In this document: one piece after another, positions 44,372-54,277 of the stretch
How positions within the stretch are numbered: position 1 is the first letter of the stretch
How the letters are laid out: each line of letters begins with the position of its first letter
NCBI RefSeq assembly: GCF_000320405.1
Contig: NZ_KB291716.1
Span: 58,232-122,231, forward strand
Direction: 5' to 3'
Origin: Clostridium celatum DSM 1785
Lineage (GTDB): Bacteria > Bacillota > Clostridia > Clostridiales > Clostridiaceae
DNA length: 64,000 bases
The notes under the pieces: generated by a model
Databases searched by the model: none
What the model saw: the letters and a program-made list of their open reading frames with translations, nothing else
Told to the model about the DNA's origin: nothing
Translations under genes and position numbers: made by a program

Positions 44372-47300
44372 ATGAATATTGCACAATTAAATACTATAAT
44401 GATAAAAAATGATGCTAATAATAGGTTAAAAAAGGGCATGAGATGCTATAAGGAGAATTTAGTATTAGATATAAAGTCTATAGTAGATAAAGAATATGAA
44501 TCATTAGATATATACGGGAAAGTAATGTCTGAAAGTGATATAGATGTTTATAACACTAATATATCTTTTGATTTAAAAAATAGCACTTTAATTTATACTG
44601 AATGTAGTTGTGAGGATTTTAAAAAAAATTGTGATTTTAACTCTACATATATTTGTAAGCATATTGGTGCTAGTTTTTATAGATTTATGGAAGCTGTAGA
44701 AGATAAGATTAAATTAAAAAAAGAAGAAAAGTATATAGTAGAGAAAAAAAATATAGAAGAGAATGTGGATTATTCTGAAGTATTATTAAAATTATTAGAT
44801 GATAAAAATAATAATGAAAAAGAAAAAGTAAATATACAAGTAAATATAGAAAGAAAGGAATATAGAAGAGAAAAGTTTTACTATGAGGCTGACTTTAAAA
44901 TTGGAGTAAAAAAATTATATGTTGTAAAAAGTATTTTTGATTTTATAGAAGCTAGAAAAAATAAAAAATCTTTAGAGTATGGGAAAGAATTTATATACAA
45001 CCCAGATATACATTATTTTTCTGAAGAAGATGAAGAATTATTAAACTTTGTTGAAGAATATGTAGCTTTTAATGAAACATTTCAAAATGAATATCAAGTA
45101 CATAGAGTAACTAATAATACTTTTGGAAAAGGTAAAACTATATTAATATCACAAAGTGCTTTAAAAAGATTTTTAAGCTATTTTAAAAATAGGACTTTAA
45201 CTTTAAATGATGGTAAGGAGATTAAAACAGTAGAAGTAAAAAAAGAAAATTTGCCTATTGAATTTAATGTAAATGAGAAAAATGGTGATATAAATATTAC
45301 AAGTAATGAGGATATTCCAAAGGCTTTAACTTATAAAGGTGATGTCTATCTTTGGGAAGATAAAATTTATTTGCCTTTTGAGGAACAGATTAAATATTAT
45401 AAGGGGATTAATGATATTTTAACAAAAGAAAAAAATATAACATTTAAAGGTGATAAAAAACAAGCAGTATTTAACAAGGTAATTCCTTTATTAGAAACAA
45501 TAAGTAATAAAATTAACATTGATGAAGAATTGAAAAATAATATTATAAGAGAAAATTTAAATTTGGAAATATATTTTGATAGGGAAAGAAATAAGACATG
45601 GGCTGAAATTAAAGCAATTTATGGTGATGTTGAGTTTAATATATTAAAAGGACCTAAAGAAGATCAATATATAATTAGGGATTTAAATAAAGAAAGAGAA
45701 ATAGAAAAAGCTTTAAATAATTTATCTTTTTATAGAGAAAAGGAGATTTTTAATTTTAATGGTGATGATGAGAAGCTTTATGAGTTGTTATCAAGTGATT
45801 TAAATGAATTAAAAGAAAAAGCTACGGTTTTTTATTCAGATAGATTTAAAGAAAGAAAAATTTATGGTGCTAATTCGCTTAATGCATCTATTACAGAAGG
45901 AAGCGGAAATTATTTAGAATTTACTTTTAATATTGAAAATGTAAGCGAAGATGAGTATAGAAAAATTATTAATGCTTTTAAAGATAATAGAAAATTCTTT
46001 AAATTAAAAGATGAAAGTTTTGTAGATTTAAGAGATGAGGAGGTTGTTAAATTATTAAAATTAATAGATGACTTAGCAGAAGATACATCTATAAAATCTA
46101 ATAATTTAAAACTTCATAAGAGTAAAGCTGTATTTTTAAATGAAGCTATACTTAAAGATAATATGAACTTTATAAATGGAAAAGATATAGCTTCTCATAT
46201 TGCAAATAAGATAGAAAATTTAGATAGTATTGATTATGATATACCGAAAGATTTAAATGCAAATCTTAGAGATTATCAATTGACTGGATTTAAGTGGTTT
46301 AAGACATTAAGTTATTATGAGTTTGGTGGAATTTTAGCGGATGAAATGGGACTAGGAAAAACTATTCAAACTATAGCATTTTTATTATCAGAAAAAGGGA
46401 AAAGAAGTATTATAGTAACGCCAACATCACTTATATATAATTGGAAAAGTGAATTTGAAAAATTTGCACCAGATTTAGATATAAAAATAATTCATGGTAA
46501 CAAAGAAGAAAGAGCATTTACACCTGAAGAGGCAAAAAAATATGATGTATTGCTTACAACTTACGGAACACTAAGAAATGATTATGATTTATATGAAAAT
46601 ATTACTTTTGACTACTGTATAATAGATGAAGGACAAAATATTAAAAATCCGTTATCTCAAAGTAGTGAGGTTGTTAAGGAAATTAAAGCTAAGGTGAAAT
46701 TTGCTTTAACAGGTACTCCTATAGAAAATAATTTACTAGAATTATGGTCTTTATTTGACTATATAATGCCTGGATATTTATATTCTAGACGAAAATTTCA
46801 AGATAAATTTATGAAAAGGGATAAGAATACAGAGGATTTAAAAAGACTTATTAAGCCCTTTATTTTAAGAAGATTAAAAACAGAAGTTATGAGTGAGTTA
46901 CCAGATAAAATTGAAAAAAGATTCCTTATAGAAATGACAGATGAACAAAAGAAGGTATATAAATCTTATATAGATGATATAAAAGTAAAAATGAAAGAAA
47001 AAGATTTTACTAAAGATAAAATAACTATATTCTCTTATTTAACTAAGCTTAGACAGCTTACTTTAGATCCATCAATATTAGTTGAAGGATATAAAGGTGG
47101 GAGCGGAAAGATAGATGTAACAGTAGAGCTTATACAAGAATTTATAAAAAATGATCATAAAATATTATTATTCTCTCAATTTACATCAGTTCTTGATAAT
47201 TTAAAGAAGATATTGGAGACAGAAGGAATAGAATATTTTTATTTAGATGGGCAAACTAAGGCATCACAAAGAGTAGAATTAGTTAATGAGTTTAATAATT

Positions 47301-47623
47301 CAAATAAAACAAAGGTATTTTTAATATCTTTAAAAGCTGGAGGAACAGGTCTTAATTTAACATCAGCAGATGTAGTAATACATTTTGATCCATGGTGGAA
47401 TCCAGCTATAGAAGATCAAGCAACAGATAGAGCACATAGATTTGGTCAAAAAAATGTTGTTGAAGTTATTAAGCTTATTGCAAAAGGAAGTATTGAAGAA
47501 AAAATAATTAAGCTTCAAGAAAGTAAAAAAGAAATAATAAATGAAGTTATGAATGGAAATTATACAAATGGAGGATTCTTAAGCTCATTAAGTAGTGAAG
47601 AAATTAAAGAGTTATTTATATAG
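44372..47623 (+). CDS. SWIM zinc-finger SNF2-family helicase
   Basis: This 1083-residue DNA-dependent ATPase belongs to the bacterial SNF2/RapA-like group. A SWIM zinc finger near the N-terminus has CSCEDFKKN (Cys78, Cys80) and ICKHIGASF. A long bacterial SNF2-associated region follows to about residue 620. The motor contains ADEMGLGKTIQT (Walker A near residue 656), TPTSLIYNWKSEF, IIDEGQNIKNP, ALTGTPIENNLLELWSLFDY, and helicase C motifs ILLFSQFTSVLD and LISLKAGGTGLNLTSADVVIHFDPWWNPAIEDQATDRAHRFGQ. ATG 44372 is chosen with GAGGTG 6 bases upstream; the in-frame GTG 44363 is in that site. The biological role of such clostridial proteins is not settled. Confidence 0.93.
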   Translation: MNIAQLNTIMIKNDANNRLKKGMRCYKENLVLDIKSIVDKEYESLDIYGKVMSESDIDVYNTNISFDLKNSTLIYTECSCEDFKKNCDFNSTYICKHIGASFYRFMEAVEDKIKLKKEEKYIVEKKNIEENVDYSEVLLKLLDDKNNNEKEKVNIQVNIERKEYRREKFYYEADFKIGVKKLYVVKSIFDFIEARKNKKSLEYGKEFIYNPDIHYFSEEDEELLNFVEEYVAFNETFQNEYQVHRVTNNTFGKGKTILISQSALKRFLSYFKNRTLTLNDGKEIKTVEVKKENLPIEFNVNEKNGDINITSNEDIPKALTYKGDVYLWEDKIYLPFEEQIKYYKGINDILTKEKNITFKGDKKQAVFNKVIPLLETISNKINIDEELKNNIIRENLNLEIYFDRERNKTWAEIKAIYGDVEFNILKGPKEDQYIIRDLNKEREIEKALNNLSFYREKEIFNFNGDDEKLYELLSSDLNELKEKATVFYSDRFKERKIYGANSLNASITEGSGNYLEFTFNIENVSEDEYRKIINAFKDNRKFFKLKDESFVDLRDEEVVKLLKLIDDLAEDTSIKSNNLKLHKSKAVFLNEAILKDNMNFINGKDIASHIANKIENLDSIDYDIPKDLNANLRDYQLTGFKWFKTLSYYEFGGILADEMGLGKTIQTIAFLLSEKGKRSIIVTPTSLIYNWKSEFEKFAPDLDIKIIHGNKEERAFTPEEAKKYDVLLTTYGTLRNDYDLYENITFDYCIIDEGQNIKNPLSQSSEVVKEIKAKVKFALTGTPIENNLLELWSLFDYIMPGYLYSRRKFQDKFMKRDKNTEDLKRLIKPFILRRLKTEVMSELPDKIEKRFLIEMTDEQKKVYKSYIDDIKVKMKEKDFTKDKITIFSYLTKLRQLTLDPSILVEGYKGGSGKIDVTVELIQEFIKNDHKILLFSQFTSVLDNLKKILETEGIEYFYLDGQTKASQRVELVNEFNNSNKTKVFLISLKAGGTGLNLTSADVVIHFDPWWNPAIEDQATDRAHRFGQKNVVEVIKLIAKGSIEEKIIKLQESKKEIINEVMNGNYTNGGFLSSLSSEEIKELFI

Positions 47624-47631
47624 TAAATTAA

Positions 47632-47676
47632 TTTAGGATTTATTAAAATATTTTAATAAATCCTAAAAATTTTTTT
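47632..47676 (+). terminator. Terminator of the SNF2 gene
   Basis: A perfect 36-base palindrome (18-bp arms, 47632-47649 and 47650-47667) is followed by seven T. Confidence 0.85.
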
Positions 47677-47753
47677 AAAGGAACTTTTTTATAGCATTTA
47701 ATGTCTAATATATATAAAATTAAGTTTTATATGTATTAAGAGGGGAAACATGA

Positions 47754-47975
47754 ATGTGGGAGAAGTTAATATTAAATGAAAAAGATTATGAATATTTAAG
47801 TAAAGGAATTGCTATTGGTGTTGGAATAGGAATTATTTTAGGGGCTATAACAGGTGAAATAATTTTATTTTTTTCACTTGGAGGAGTATTGGGTATAATT
47901 GGAGGTGCTGTGATTTCAATTATAAAAAAAATTAAAATAGATAAGGATAAAAGGAATAAAAAAAACTGGCAATAG
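47754..47975 (+). CDS. Small two-helix membrane protein
   Basis: This 73-residue hypothetical protein has two glycine-rich hydrophobic segments, ISGI-like AIGVGIGIILGAITGEIILFF and LGGVLGIIGGAVISII, and a strongly basic tail (KKIKIDKDKRNKKNWQ). The pattern is of a glycine-zipper hairpin in the membrane with both ends in the cytosol. The second of two close ATGs (47754) has the better distance to AGGGGAA and keeps the frame open. I assign no function. The final codons lie inside the terminator hairpin. Confidence 0.6.
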   Translation: MWEKLILNEKDYEYLSKGIAIGVGIGIILGAITGEIILFFSLGGVLGIIGGAVISIIKKIKIDKDKRNKKNWQ

Positions 47976-47997
47976 TTTGATTGCCAGTTTTTTTATA
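47961..47997. terminator. Bidirectional terminator overlapping the small membrane protein stop
   Basis: A 13-bp stem (47961-47973 with 47980-47992) with a 6-base loop has A and T runs on either side. It serves the convergent glmS gene as well and encodes the last residues of the small protein. Confidence 0.9.
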
Positions 47998-48001
47998 GAA
48001 A

Positions 48002-49825
48002 TTATTCTACTGTTACTGATTTTGCTAAATTTCTTGGTTTATCAACATCGCAGCCTTTTTGTTTAGCAATATAGTAAGCAATTAGTTGTAATGGAACAAC
48101 ACTTATAAGTGGAGTTAAGATATCAATAGTTTTTGGAATATAAACTAAATCATCAACAACCTCTTTAGAAGTAGTGTCATCTTCATTAACAACAGCAAAT
48201 ATATTTCCACCTCTAGTTGATACTTCTCTTACATTACTAATCATTTTATCCTTTAAAGCTTCTTGAGTTAAAAGTGTTATAACAGAAGTATTTTTCTCAA
48301 TTAATGCTATTGGACCGTGCTTTAATTCTCCACCAGCATAAGCATCACAGTGGATATAAGAAATTTCTTTAAGTTTTAAAGAACCTTCCATAGCAACTGC
48401 ATAATCAAGTCCTCTTCCTAAGAAGTACATATCCTTATGATTGTAATGAGATGAAGCAAATTTTTGAAGAGAATCTTTCATCTCTAATGCTTTTTCAATT
48501 TTGGCAGGTACTTTTAAAAGTTCAGCTTTAACTTCTTCTATTTGATCACTTGACATAGTTTCATTTAATGAAGCAAAATATAATCCTAAGATATAGAATG
48601 CTACAAGTTGAGTAACATAAGCTTTTGTAGAAGCAACAGCTATTTCAGGACCAGCTAAAGTGTAGAATACATCATCAGCCTCTCTTGAAACTGATGAACC
48701 AACAACATTTGTTATAGCTAAAACTCTAGCACCTTGTCTTTTACCATCTCTTAAAACAGCTAAAGTATCTGCAGTTTCACCAGATTGAGAAACAACTATA
48801 ATTAAAGTTTTATTAGTAATAATAGGATCTCTATATCTAAATTCTGAAGCAACATCTATTTCAACTGGAATTCTTGCAAATTTTTCAATGACTGTTTTAC
48901 CAACAACACCAGCATGATATGCAGTACCACAAGCGACGATATATATTTTATCGAAGTTTTTAAGTTCGTCTTTTGTGAAAGAAATATTATCCATAGTTAT
49001 TGGATTACCTAAAGAAATTTTACCAGCTAAAGTATCCTTAACAGCTCTTGGTTGTTCATGAATTTCTTTTAGCATAAAGTCTTCAAATCCACCTTTTTCA
49101 GCTGCATCAACATTCCAAGTAACATGATAAATTTCTTTTTCTATTTTATCGCCTTCTTCATTTAGAAGTTCAACACCATCTTTAGTTAAAATAACAAATT
49201 CTTTATCCTCTAAAAGATAAACATCTCTAGTATGGTTTAAAACAGCAGGAATATCAGAAGCTATAAAGCTTTCATTTTTCCCAATACCAACTATAAGAGG
49301 ACTATCTTTTCTAACAGCAACTATTTTATCAGGTTCATTTTTTGCAATAACACCAATTGCAAAACTTCCTTCAAGTTTTGAAGTTGCTTTAACTACAGCT
49401 TCAAATAAATCACCTTCATAGTAGTAATCAATTAGATTCGGTATAACTTCAGTATCTGTTTCAGAGAAGAATGTATATCCTTTAGAAGTTAACCATTCTC
49501 TTAATTTCATATAGTTTTCTATAATACCATTATGAACAACGCTTATTGTAGCATTTTCAGTAGTATGAGGGTGAGAATTAATATCAGATGGCTCACCATG
49601 AGTAGCCCATCTTGTATGACCAATTCCTATATGACCTTCAATAGGATTTGTATTTAAGCTAGTAGCTAAATTGTTTAAACGACCTTTAAATTTTCTAACA
49701 TTTATTCCATTATTAAGGATAGCAACTCCAGCAGAGTCGTACCCTCTATATTCTAATTTTGATAAACCTTCAACTAATAAAGTAGATGCTTGTCTACTTC
49801 CAACATAACCAACTATTCCGCACAT
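48002..49825 (-). CDS. glmS: Glutamine--fructose-6-phosphate aminotransferase (isomerising)
   Basis: GlmS makes glucosamine-6-phosphate from fructose-6-phosphate and glutamine, the entry to UDP-GlcNAc, peptidoglycan and wall polymers. The N-terminal amidase has the catalytic Cys exposed after Met removal (MCGIVGYVG), with GHTRWATHG and NGIIENY. Two SIS isomerase domains follow (IVACGTAYHAGVVGK, SQSGETADTLAVLR, and GRGLDYAVAMEGSLKLKEISYIH). The C-terminus DVDKPRNLAKSVTVE is canonical. AAAGGAAG decides for ATG 49825 (607 residues). Expression is controlled by the upstream glmS ribozyme. Confidence 0.97.
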   Translation of the reverse strand: MCGIVGYVGSRQASTLLVEGLSKLEYRGYDSAGVAILNNGINVRKFKGRLNNLATSLNTNPIEGHIGIGHTRWATHGEPSDINSHPHTTENATISVVHNGIIENYMKLREWLTSKGYTFFSETDTEVIPNLIDYYYEGDLFEAVVKATSKLEGSFAIGVIAKNEPDKIVAVRKDSPLIVGIGKNESFIASDIPAVLNHTRDVYLLEDKEFVILTKDGVELLNEEGDKIEKEIYHVTWNVDAAEKGGFEDFMLKEIHEQPRAVKDTLAGKISLGNPITMDNISFTKDELKNFDKIYIVACGTAYHAGVVGKTVIEKFARIPVEIDVASEFRYRDPIITNKTLIIVVSQSGETADTLAVLRDGKRQGARVLAITNVVGSSVSREADDVFYTLAGPEIAVASTKAYVTQLVAFYILGLYFASLNETMSSDQIEEVKAELLKVPAKIEKALEMKDSLQKFASSHYNHKDMYFLGRGLDYAVAMEGSLKLKEISYIHCDAYAGGELKHGPIALIEKNTSVITLLTQEALKDKMISNVREVSTRGGNIFAVVNEDDTTSKEVVDDLVYIPKTIDILTPLISVVPLQLIAYYIAKQKGCDVDKPRNLAKSVTVE

Positions 49826-49853
49826 AATAAATCTTCCTTTCAATAATAAACTT

Positions 49854-49998
49854 CCAAATTATAATTTGGATAACTGAACCTATACCTAAAAGATTATGAA
49901 CTTAGGTATAAGTTTATGAAAATATTAGGAGTTTTGAAGTTAGTATTTAAAAAAGGGTATACTAATACTAGGACTTCAAAAAACCTTAAAAAGGTTTT
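49854..49998 (-). promoter_or_regulatory. Hairpin-rich glmS leader with a terminator-like element
   Basis: Between the ribozyme and glmS the minus-strand transcript can form four stems. First is AAAACCTT/AAGGTTTT (49980-49998) followed by extra T residues, like an intrinsic terminator. Next is a 12-bp bulged stem (49936-49947 with 49964-49977). Then comes TATACCTAA/TTAGGTATA (49881-49910). Last is the palindrome CCAAATTA/TAATTTGG (49854-49869), close to the ribosome site. This is more structure than a plain spacer needs. Confidence 0.5.
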
Positions 49999-50049
49999 AA
50001 CACCAGACTAGTGTTGTGCTATAAATCACTTCATAGTTTTACTAGTCGT

Positions 50050-50206
50050 TAACGGTAGTGCGATACCGTGGGGCACCCGCCGAAGAATTCGATTCTCCCC
50101 ATCCTCGTCAACTTAAGTGAGCCTATAAATTTCAATTTAGTTAGGCAAACTTACTCCTACGCTTAGTAGGACTTTCCTTTAGAAAATCACTTAAGTTCTG
50201 GCGCTT
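50050..50206 (-). ncRNA. glmS ribozyme: glmS ribozyme (glucosamine-6-phosphate activated)
   Basis: The minus strand carries the conserved pieces in order: AGCGCCAGAACT at the 5' end, the P1 arms AACTTAAGTG/CACTTAAGTT, GACGAGGATGGGG, CGGCGGGTGCCCCACGG and the P4 arms ACGGTA/TACCGT (50052-50069). Self-cleavage is expected between 50205 and 50204, 5' of the G of GCGCC. With glucosamine-6-phosphate bound, the RNA cuts itself and the glmS mRNA is then degraded, giving feedback control. Confidence 0.95.
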
Positions 50207-50280
50207 TTATAAAATTATTTTCTGGTTTGTTACTATAATAATCACATCCTTTCATGAATTATCTAGTATACCACGAAATA

Positions 50281-50308
50281 ATTCTACCATAAAAAAAATA
50301 TTTGTCCA
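50281..50308 (-). promoter_or_regulatory. Predicted glmS promoter
   Basis: On the minus strand there is TGGACA (50303-50308), a 16-base spacer and TAGAAT (50281-50286), about 70 bases before the ribozyme cut site. An alternative extended -10 (TGGTATACT, at 50265-50273) lies nearby. The stretch 50309-50567 towards rplY is AT-rich and holds no gene. A TATAAT at about 50506 may belong to rplY. Confidence 0.45.
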
Positions 50309-50567
50309 CTAAATAAGAAGATAAAAGCAAAAAATACATATATAAACAATATATGATAAATAAGATGAAAATATGATATGTTTTAAAGAAGAAATTTTTA
50401 TTAGTTATAGGTTAAATCATAAGTAAAATATAATATTAGAAAAGAAATAAATTTTAAAATGCAATAAATTAGAAAATATAAATAAGTATTATAGTAGCAT
50501 AAATGTATAATTTCTAAAATTTTGGTCAGAATATCCTAAGAGAGTTTTTTAACAGGAGGAAAGTAAA

Positions 50568-51164
50568 ATGTCAAATTTAGAAATGAATAAAAGAAATGCT
50601 GATATTCCAAATAGTGCAAAAAAGGCAAGAAAAAATGGGAAAGTTCCAGGAGTATTATATGGAAAGAAAATAAACAATCTATTATTTGAAGTAGGTGAAT
50701 TAGAGTTAGCTCATGAAATTGGAGTTAATGGTGAACATGGTGTTATAAGTTTTGATTTAGATGGAGAAGAACATAAGGGATTAATTAAAGAGGTTCAAAG
50801 AGATCCAGTTACTAATAAAATAATTCATTTAGATTTAGAAGAATTAAAAGGTAAAAATAAAATTATTTCTTCAGTACCTATTCATTATGTAGGAGAAGAT
50901 TATATTAATCAAAGAGGAATAGTTTTGCAAAAAGAAAAAGATTCTGTTAAAGTAGAATGCTCAGTAGAAAATTTACCAAAGCATATAGATTTTAATGTTG
51001 GGTCAGGTAATGTTGGTTCAGTATATAAGTTTGGTGATTTAGAAGTTGCATCAGAAATATCTATTTTAGATGATTTAAATTCAGTTATTGCATCAATAAG
51101 TTATGAGCGTAAAACAGTTTCTGATGAGATGGATGAAATAGAGGAATCAGCAGCTTCAGAGTAA
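50568..51164 (+). CDS. rplY: 50S ribosomal protein L25 / general stress protein Ctc
   Basis: This two-domain L25 (TL5/Ctc type) has 198 residues. The N-terminal 5S rRNA-binding domain is MSNLEMNKRNADIPNSAKKARKNGKVPGVLYGKKI, up to REVQRDPVTNKIIHLDLEEL-like sequence. The C-terminal beta domain contains VPIHYVGEDYINQRGIVLQKEKDSVKVECSVENLPKHIDFNVGS and an acidic end. AGGAGG precedes the ATG. In B. subtilis Ctc is stress-induced; whether this holds here is not visible. A terminator follows. Confidence 0.93.
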   Translation: MSNLEMNKRNADIPNSAKKARKNGKVPGVLYGKKINNLLFEVGELELAHEIGVNGEHGVISFDLDGEEHKGLIKEVQRDPVTNKIIHLDLEELKGKNKIISSVPIHYVGEDYINQRGIVLQKEKDSVKVECSVENLPKHIDFNVGSGNVGSVYKFGDLEVASEISILDDLNSVIASISYERKTVSDEMDEIEESAASE

Positions 51165-51214
51165 AAAAATGAGTCTGAAAATGTAATAAAAGATAGAATA
51201 TTGTAGTAAAAAGA

Positions 51215-51252
51215 TAGAGTTATATATTTTTTTTATAATAACTCTATTTTTT
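51215..51252 (+). terminator. Terminator of rplY
   Basis: TAGAGTTAT (51215-51223) pairs with ATAACTCTA (51238-51246), followed by a run of T. Confidence 0.85.
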
Positions 51253-51311
51253 GTTTGAATTTTTATATTCTTATGTATATAATATTACTGAAAATGTTTA
51301 GGAGGGATAAT

Positions 51312-53039
51312 ATGGATTACAAAGAGAAGTATAATGAGTGGTTAAACTCAACAGTAATATCAGAAACAATAAAGGCAGAACTAAGAAGTATTACAGATGA
51401 AAAAGAAATAGAAGATAGATTTTATAAGGAATTAGATTTTGGGACAGGTGGACTAAGAGGTATAATTGGTGCAGGAACTAATAGAATGAATGTATATACA
51501 GTTTCAAAGGCTACACAAGGCTTTGCAAATTATTTAAATAAATCTTTTGAAGCACCAAAGGTTGCTATTGCATATGATTCAAGAAACATGTCAAAAGAGT
51601 TTGCAGAAGAAGCAGCGTTAACACTTTGTGCTAATAATATAAAAGTATATCTTTTTGAAAGCTTAAGACCTACACCTATGCTTTCATTTACTTCTAGACA
51701 TTTGAAGTGTCAAGGGGGAATAGTTATAACAGCTTCACATAACCCTAAAATATACAATGGTTATAAGGTTTATGATGAGTTTGGTGGCCAAGTTACAGAT
51801 GAAAAAGCTAATATTATAATTGGTGAAGTTAATAATATTGTAAATTATGAAGATATAAAGAGTATTGCACTAGAAGATGCATTAAAAGATAATCTTTTAG
51901 AATATATTGGAGAAGAAGTTGATAAGGCTTATATTGAAGAAGTAAAAGGTCTTACTATAAGAACTAAATTAGTTGAAGAAAAAGCTAAAGACTTAAAAGT
52001 TATATACACACCAATACATGGTAGTGGAAATATGCCAGTTAGAAGAGTATTAAAAGAACTTGGATATGAAAATATTGAAGTTGTTAAAGAACAAGAGTTA
52101 CCAGATGGAAACTTCCCAACAGCATCTTATCCAAATCCAGAAAATCCACAAGTTTTTGAATTAGCTTTAGATATGGCTAAGACTGTAAATCCAGATATAA
52201 TATTTGGAACAGACCCAGATTGTGATAGAATTGGTGTAGTTGTTAAAGAAAATAGTGGTGAATATAAAGTATTAACTGGAAATCAAACAGGACTTTTATT
52301 AACTGATTATATATTATCAGCTTTAAAGGAAGAAAATAAATTACCTTCAAATGGTGTTATAATTAAGACTATCGTTACAACAGAAGGCGCAAGAGCTATT
52401 GCTAATTATTATGGTGTTGAAATAATGGACGTTTTAACTGGATTTAAATATATCGCAGAAAAAATAAGAGAATTCAAAGAAAATGGGCATAAGAAATACT
52501 TATTTGGATTTGAAGAAAGTTATGGATATTTAGCAGGAGATTTTGTAAGAGATAAGGATGCAGTTATTGCTTCTATGTTAATTGCAGAAATGACTCTTTA
52601 CTATAAAGAACAAGGAAAGAGCTTATATGAAGCTTTAATTGAACTTTATAATAGAATTGGATTCTTCAAAGAAGATTTAATATCAATTGAGTTACAAGGT
52701 AAAGAGGGACAAGAAAAGATTGCTAAGTGTTTAGAATCTTTAAGAAATACTTCATTAACAGAAGTAGATGGAGTTAAAATTGCAACTAAACTTGATTATA
52801 AGTTAAGTAAAGAGGAAAACTTAATTAATAATATGGAAAGTGTAATAAACTTACCTAAATCAAATGTGTTAAAATATATCTTAGAAGATGGTTCATCATT
52901 TGTTGTTAGACCTTCAGGTACTGAACCAAAAATGAAAGTTTATTCAGCAGTTAAAGGTGAAAGCTTAGTTAATGCTGAAGAAAAGCTAAAAAGATTCAAT
53001 GAAAAAGTTATGGAAATAATAAATGAAAAATTAGCTTAA
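51312..53039 (+). CDS. Phosphoglucomutase/phosphomannomutase family protein
   Basis: This 575-residue alpha-D-phosphohexomutase interconverts hexose 1- and 6-phosphates. The phosphoserine loop is VITASHNPKIYNGYKVYDEFGGQ, the metal loop GTDPDCDRIGVV, the sugar-binding loop FGFEESYGYLAGDFVRDKDA, and the phosphate-binding loop VRPSGTEPKMKVY. The length fits the PgcA-type mutase of Firmicutes. ATG 51312 lies 7 bases after AGGAGGG; in-frame ATGs from 51255 are unsupported. It supplies activated sugars for the surface-glycan genes downstream and may also serve glycogen or galactose metabolism. Confidence 0.92.
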   Translation: MDYKEKYNEWLNSTVISETIKAELRSITDEKEIEDRFYKELDFGTGGLRGIIGAGTNRMNVYTVSKATQGFANYLNKSFEAPKVAIAYDSRNMSKEFAEEAALTLCANNIKVYLFESLRPTPMLSFTSRHLKCQGGIVITASHNPKIYNGYKVYDEFGGQVTDEKANIIIGEVNNIVNYEDIKSIALEDALKDNLLEYIGEEVDKAYIEEVKGLTIRTKLVEEKAKDLKVIYTPIHGSGNMPVRRVLKELGYENIEVVKEQELPDGNFPTASYPNPENPQVFELALDMAKTVNPDIIFGTDPDCDRIGVVVKENSGEYKVLTGNQTGLLLTDYILSALKEENKLPSNGVIIKTIVTTEGARAIANYYGVEIMDVLTGFKYIAEKIREFKENGHKKYLFGFEESYGYLAGDFVRDKDAVIASMLIAEMTLYYKEQGKSLYEALIELYNRIGFFKEDLISIELQGKEGQEKIAKCLESLRNTSLTEVDGVKIATKLDYKLSKEENLINNMESVINLPKSNVLKYILEDGSSFVVRPSGTEPKMKVYSAVKGESLVNAEEKLKRFNEKVMEIINEKLA

Positions 53040-53054
53040 TATAAATTTTTAAGT

Positions 53055-53090
53055 AAAAGTCACTAATTTTATTGGTGACTTTTATTATTT
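53055..53090 (+). terminator. Terminator of the mutase gene
   Basis: AAAAGTCACTAAT (53055-53067) pairs with ATTGGTGACTTTT (53071-53083), with one G-T pair, and T-rich sequence follows. Confidence 0.85.
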
Positions 53091-53167
53091 ATATTGGATT
53101 TGTTTGAAAGTTTTAAGGTAATACTGTATTATGTATAATGAAATAATTTACTAAAGGAGTGTAATTT

Positions 53168-54256
53168 ATGGATTACAAATCACAAATTAAAGAAAAGTTA
53201 GGTAAATTATTATTTTTAGAAATGAATGTTGATGGATTTAAAGAAAGTATATCAATTCCATCATATGTTAATTTTAAAAATAAAGATCTATATTTACCAA
53301 TAAATTCAGAATATATTAGTTCAAATATAAATGATGAAATAAAACTTAAAAATCTTCCTATATATTACTTTGTAGAAGGAATGTTCATTGCAATGGGATG
53401 TGATGAAAATTTTAGATTTAATGATGATTATGAATTGATATTAGATTACATAAAAGATACTGAAAATATAATTAAATCATTAATTGCAAAAAAGATTAAC
53501 GAGGAAAAGTTTTTAGATGGATATATATTATTAAAGGGATATTATACATATTCAAAAGATTTAGAAGCTATGAAAAAGCTTTTACTTGTAGGTGAGACTA
53601 TTAGAGAAAAGGATAACGGATTTAAAGATTTAATTTTAGAAGATATAGAGTATGTTATAGAAAATAATTTAAAAATTCCAGAGGCATATCTGTATAAAGC
53701 TATTATTTTAAAAGATGATACAGACTTTAAAGCTGCTAAAGTAGCTATAAATGAATACTTTAATAAAGGTGGTAAAAAAACACCAGAAGTAGAAATAATT
53801 AATAATGATATAAATAATATTAGTGATTATGAAAATGCTATAGAATTATTAGGTGAAGATCCAGCTAAGTCAGTAGAAATTTTATTAAGATTGGCTGAAG
53901 AGTTTGAAGAAAATCCATTAATTTATTATTATTTAGGGATTGCTTTTAGAAAGTTAGAAAAATTTGATGAAGCAATTTATTATTTAAAAGAAAGTATAAA
54001 GAGGGAAAGTGGTATACTAGAAGCTGTTGTAGAACTAGGACTTAGTTATGCTTGTCTTGGTGAGTTTGAAGCTGCAATTAAATATTTCAAAAAGGCATTT
54101 GAAGCATCAAGAGATGTTGAAATTTGCACTAATATTGTTATGTGTTATTTAAATCTTAATGATTTAGAAAATGCTAAACTTCATTTAGATATAGCTAAAA
54201 AATTAAATTCAGAAGATGAAATAGTAAAACAGTTAGATACTATGATAAATAAATAG
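53168..54256 (+). CDS. Tetratricopeptide repeat protein
   Basis: This 362-residue soluble protein has at least three clear TPR units in its C-terminal half: ENPLIYYYLGIAFRKLEKFDEAIYYLKESIKRE, ILEAVVELGLSYACLGEFEAAIKYFKKAFEAS, and VEICTNIVMCYLNLNDLENAKLHLDIAKKLN. The N-terminal half is helical with IPSYVNFKNKDLYLPINSEYIS and no known domain. AAAGGAG precedes the ATG. It heads the glycan cluster, where such proteins often act as scaffolds, but the link is by position only. Confidence 0.85.
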   Translation: MDYKSQIKEKLGKLLFLEMNVDGFKESISIPSYVNFKNKDLYLPINSEYISSNINDEIKLKNLPIYYFVEGMFIAMGCDENFRFNDDYELILDYIKDTENIIKSLIAKKINEEKFLDGYILLKGYYTYSKDLEAMKKLLLVGETIREKDNGFKDLILEDIEYVIENNLKIPEAYLYKAIILKDDTDFKAAKVAINEYFNKGGKKTPEVEIINNDINNISDYENAIELLGEDPAKSVEILLRLAEEFEENPLIYYYLGIAFRKLEKFDEAIYYLKESIKRESGILEAVVELGLSYACLGEFEAAIKYFKKAFEASRDVEICTNIVMCYLNLNDLENAKLHLDIAKKLNSEDEIVKQLDTMINK

Positions 54257-54277
54257 TAGTAAAAAGGAAGACAATAA

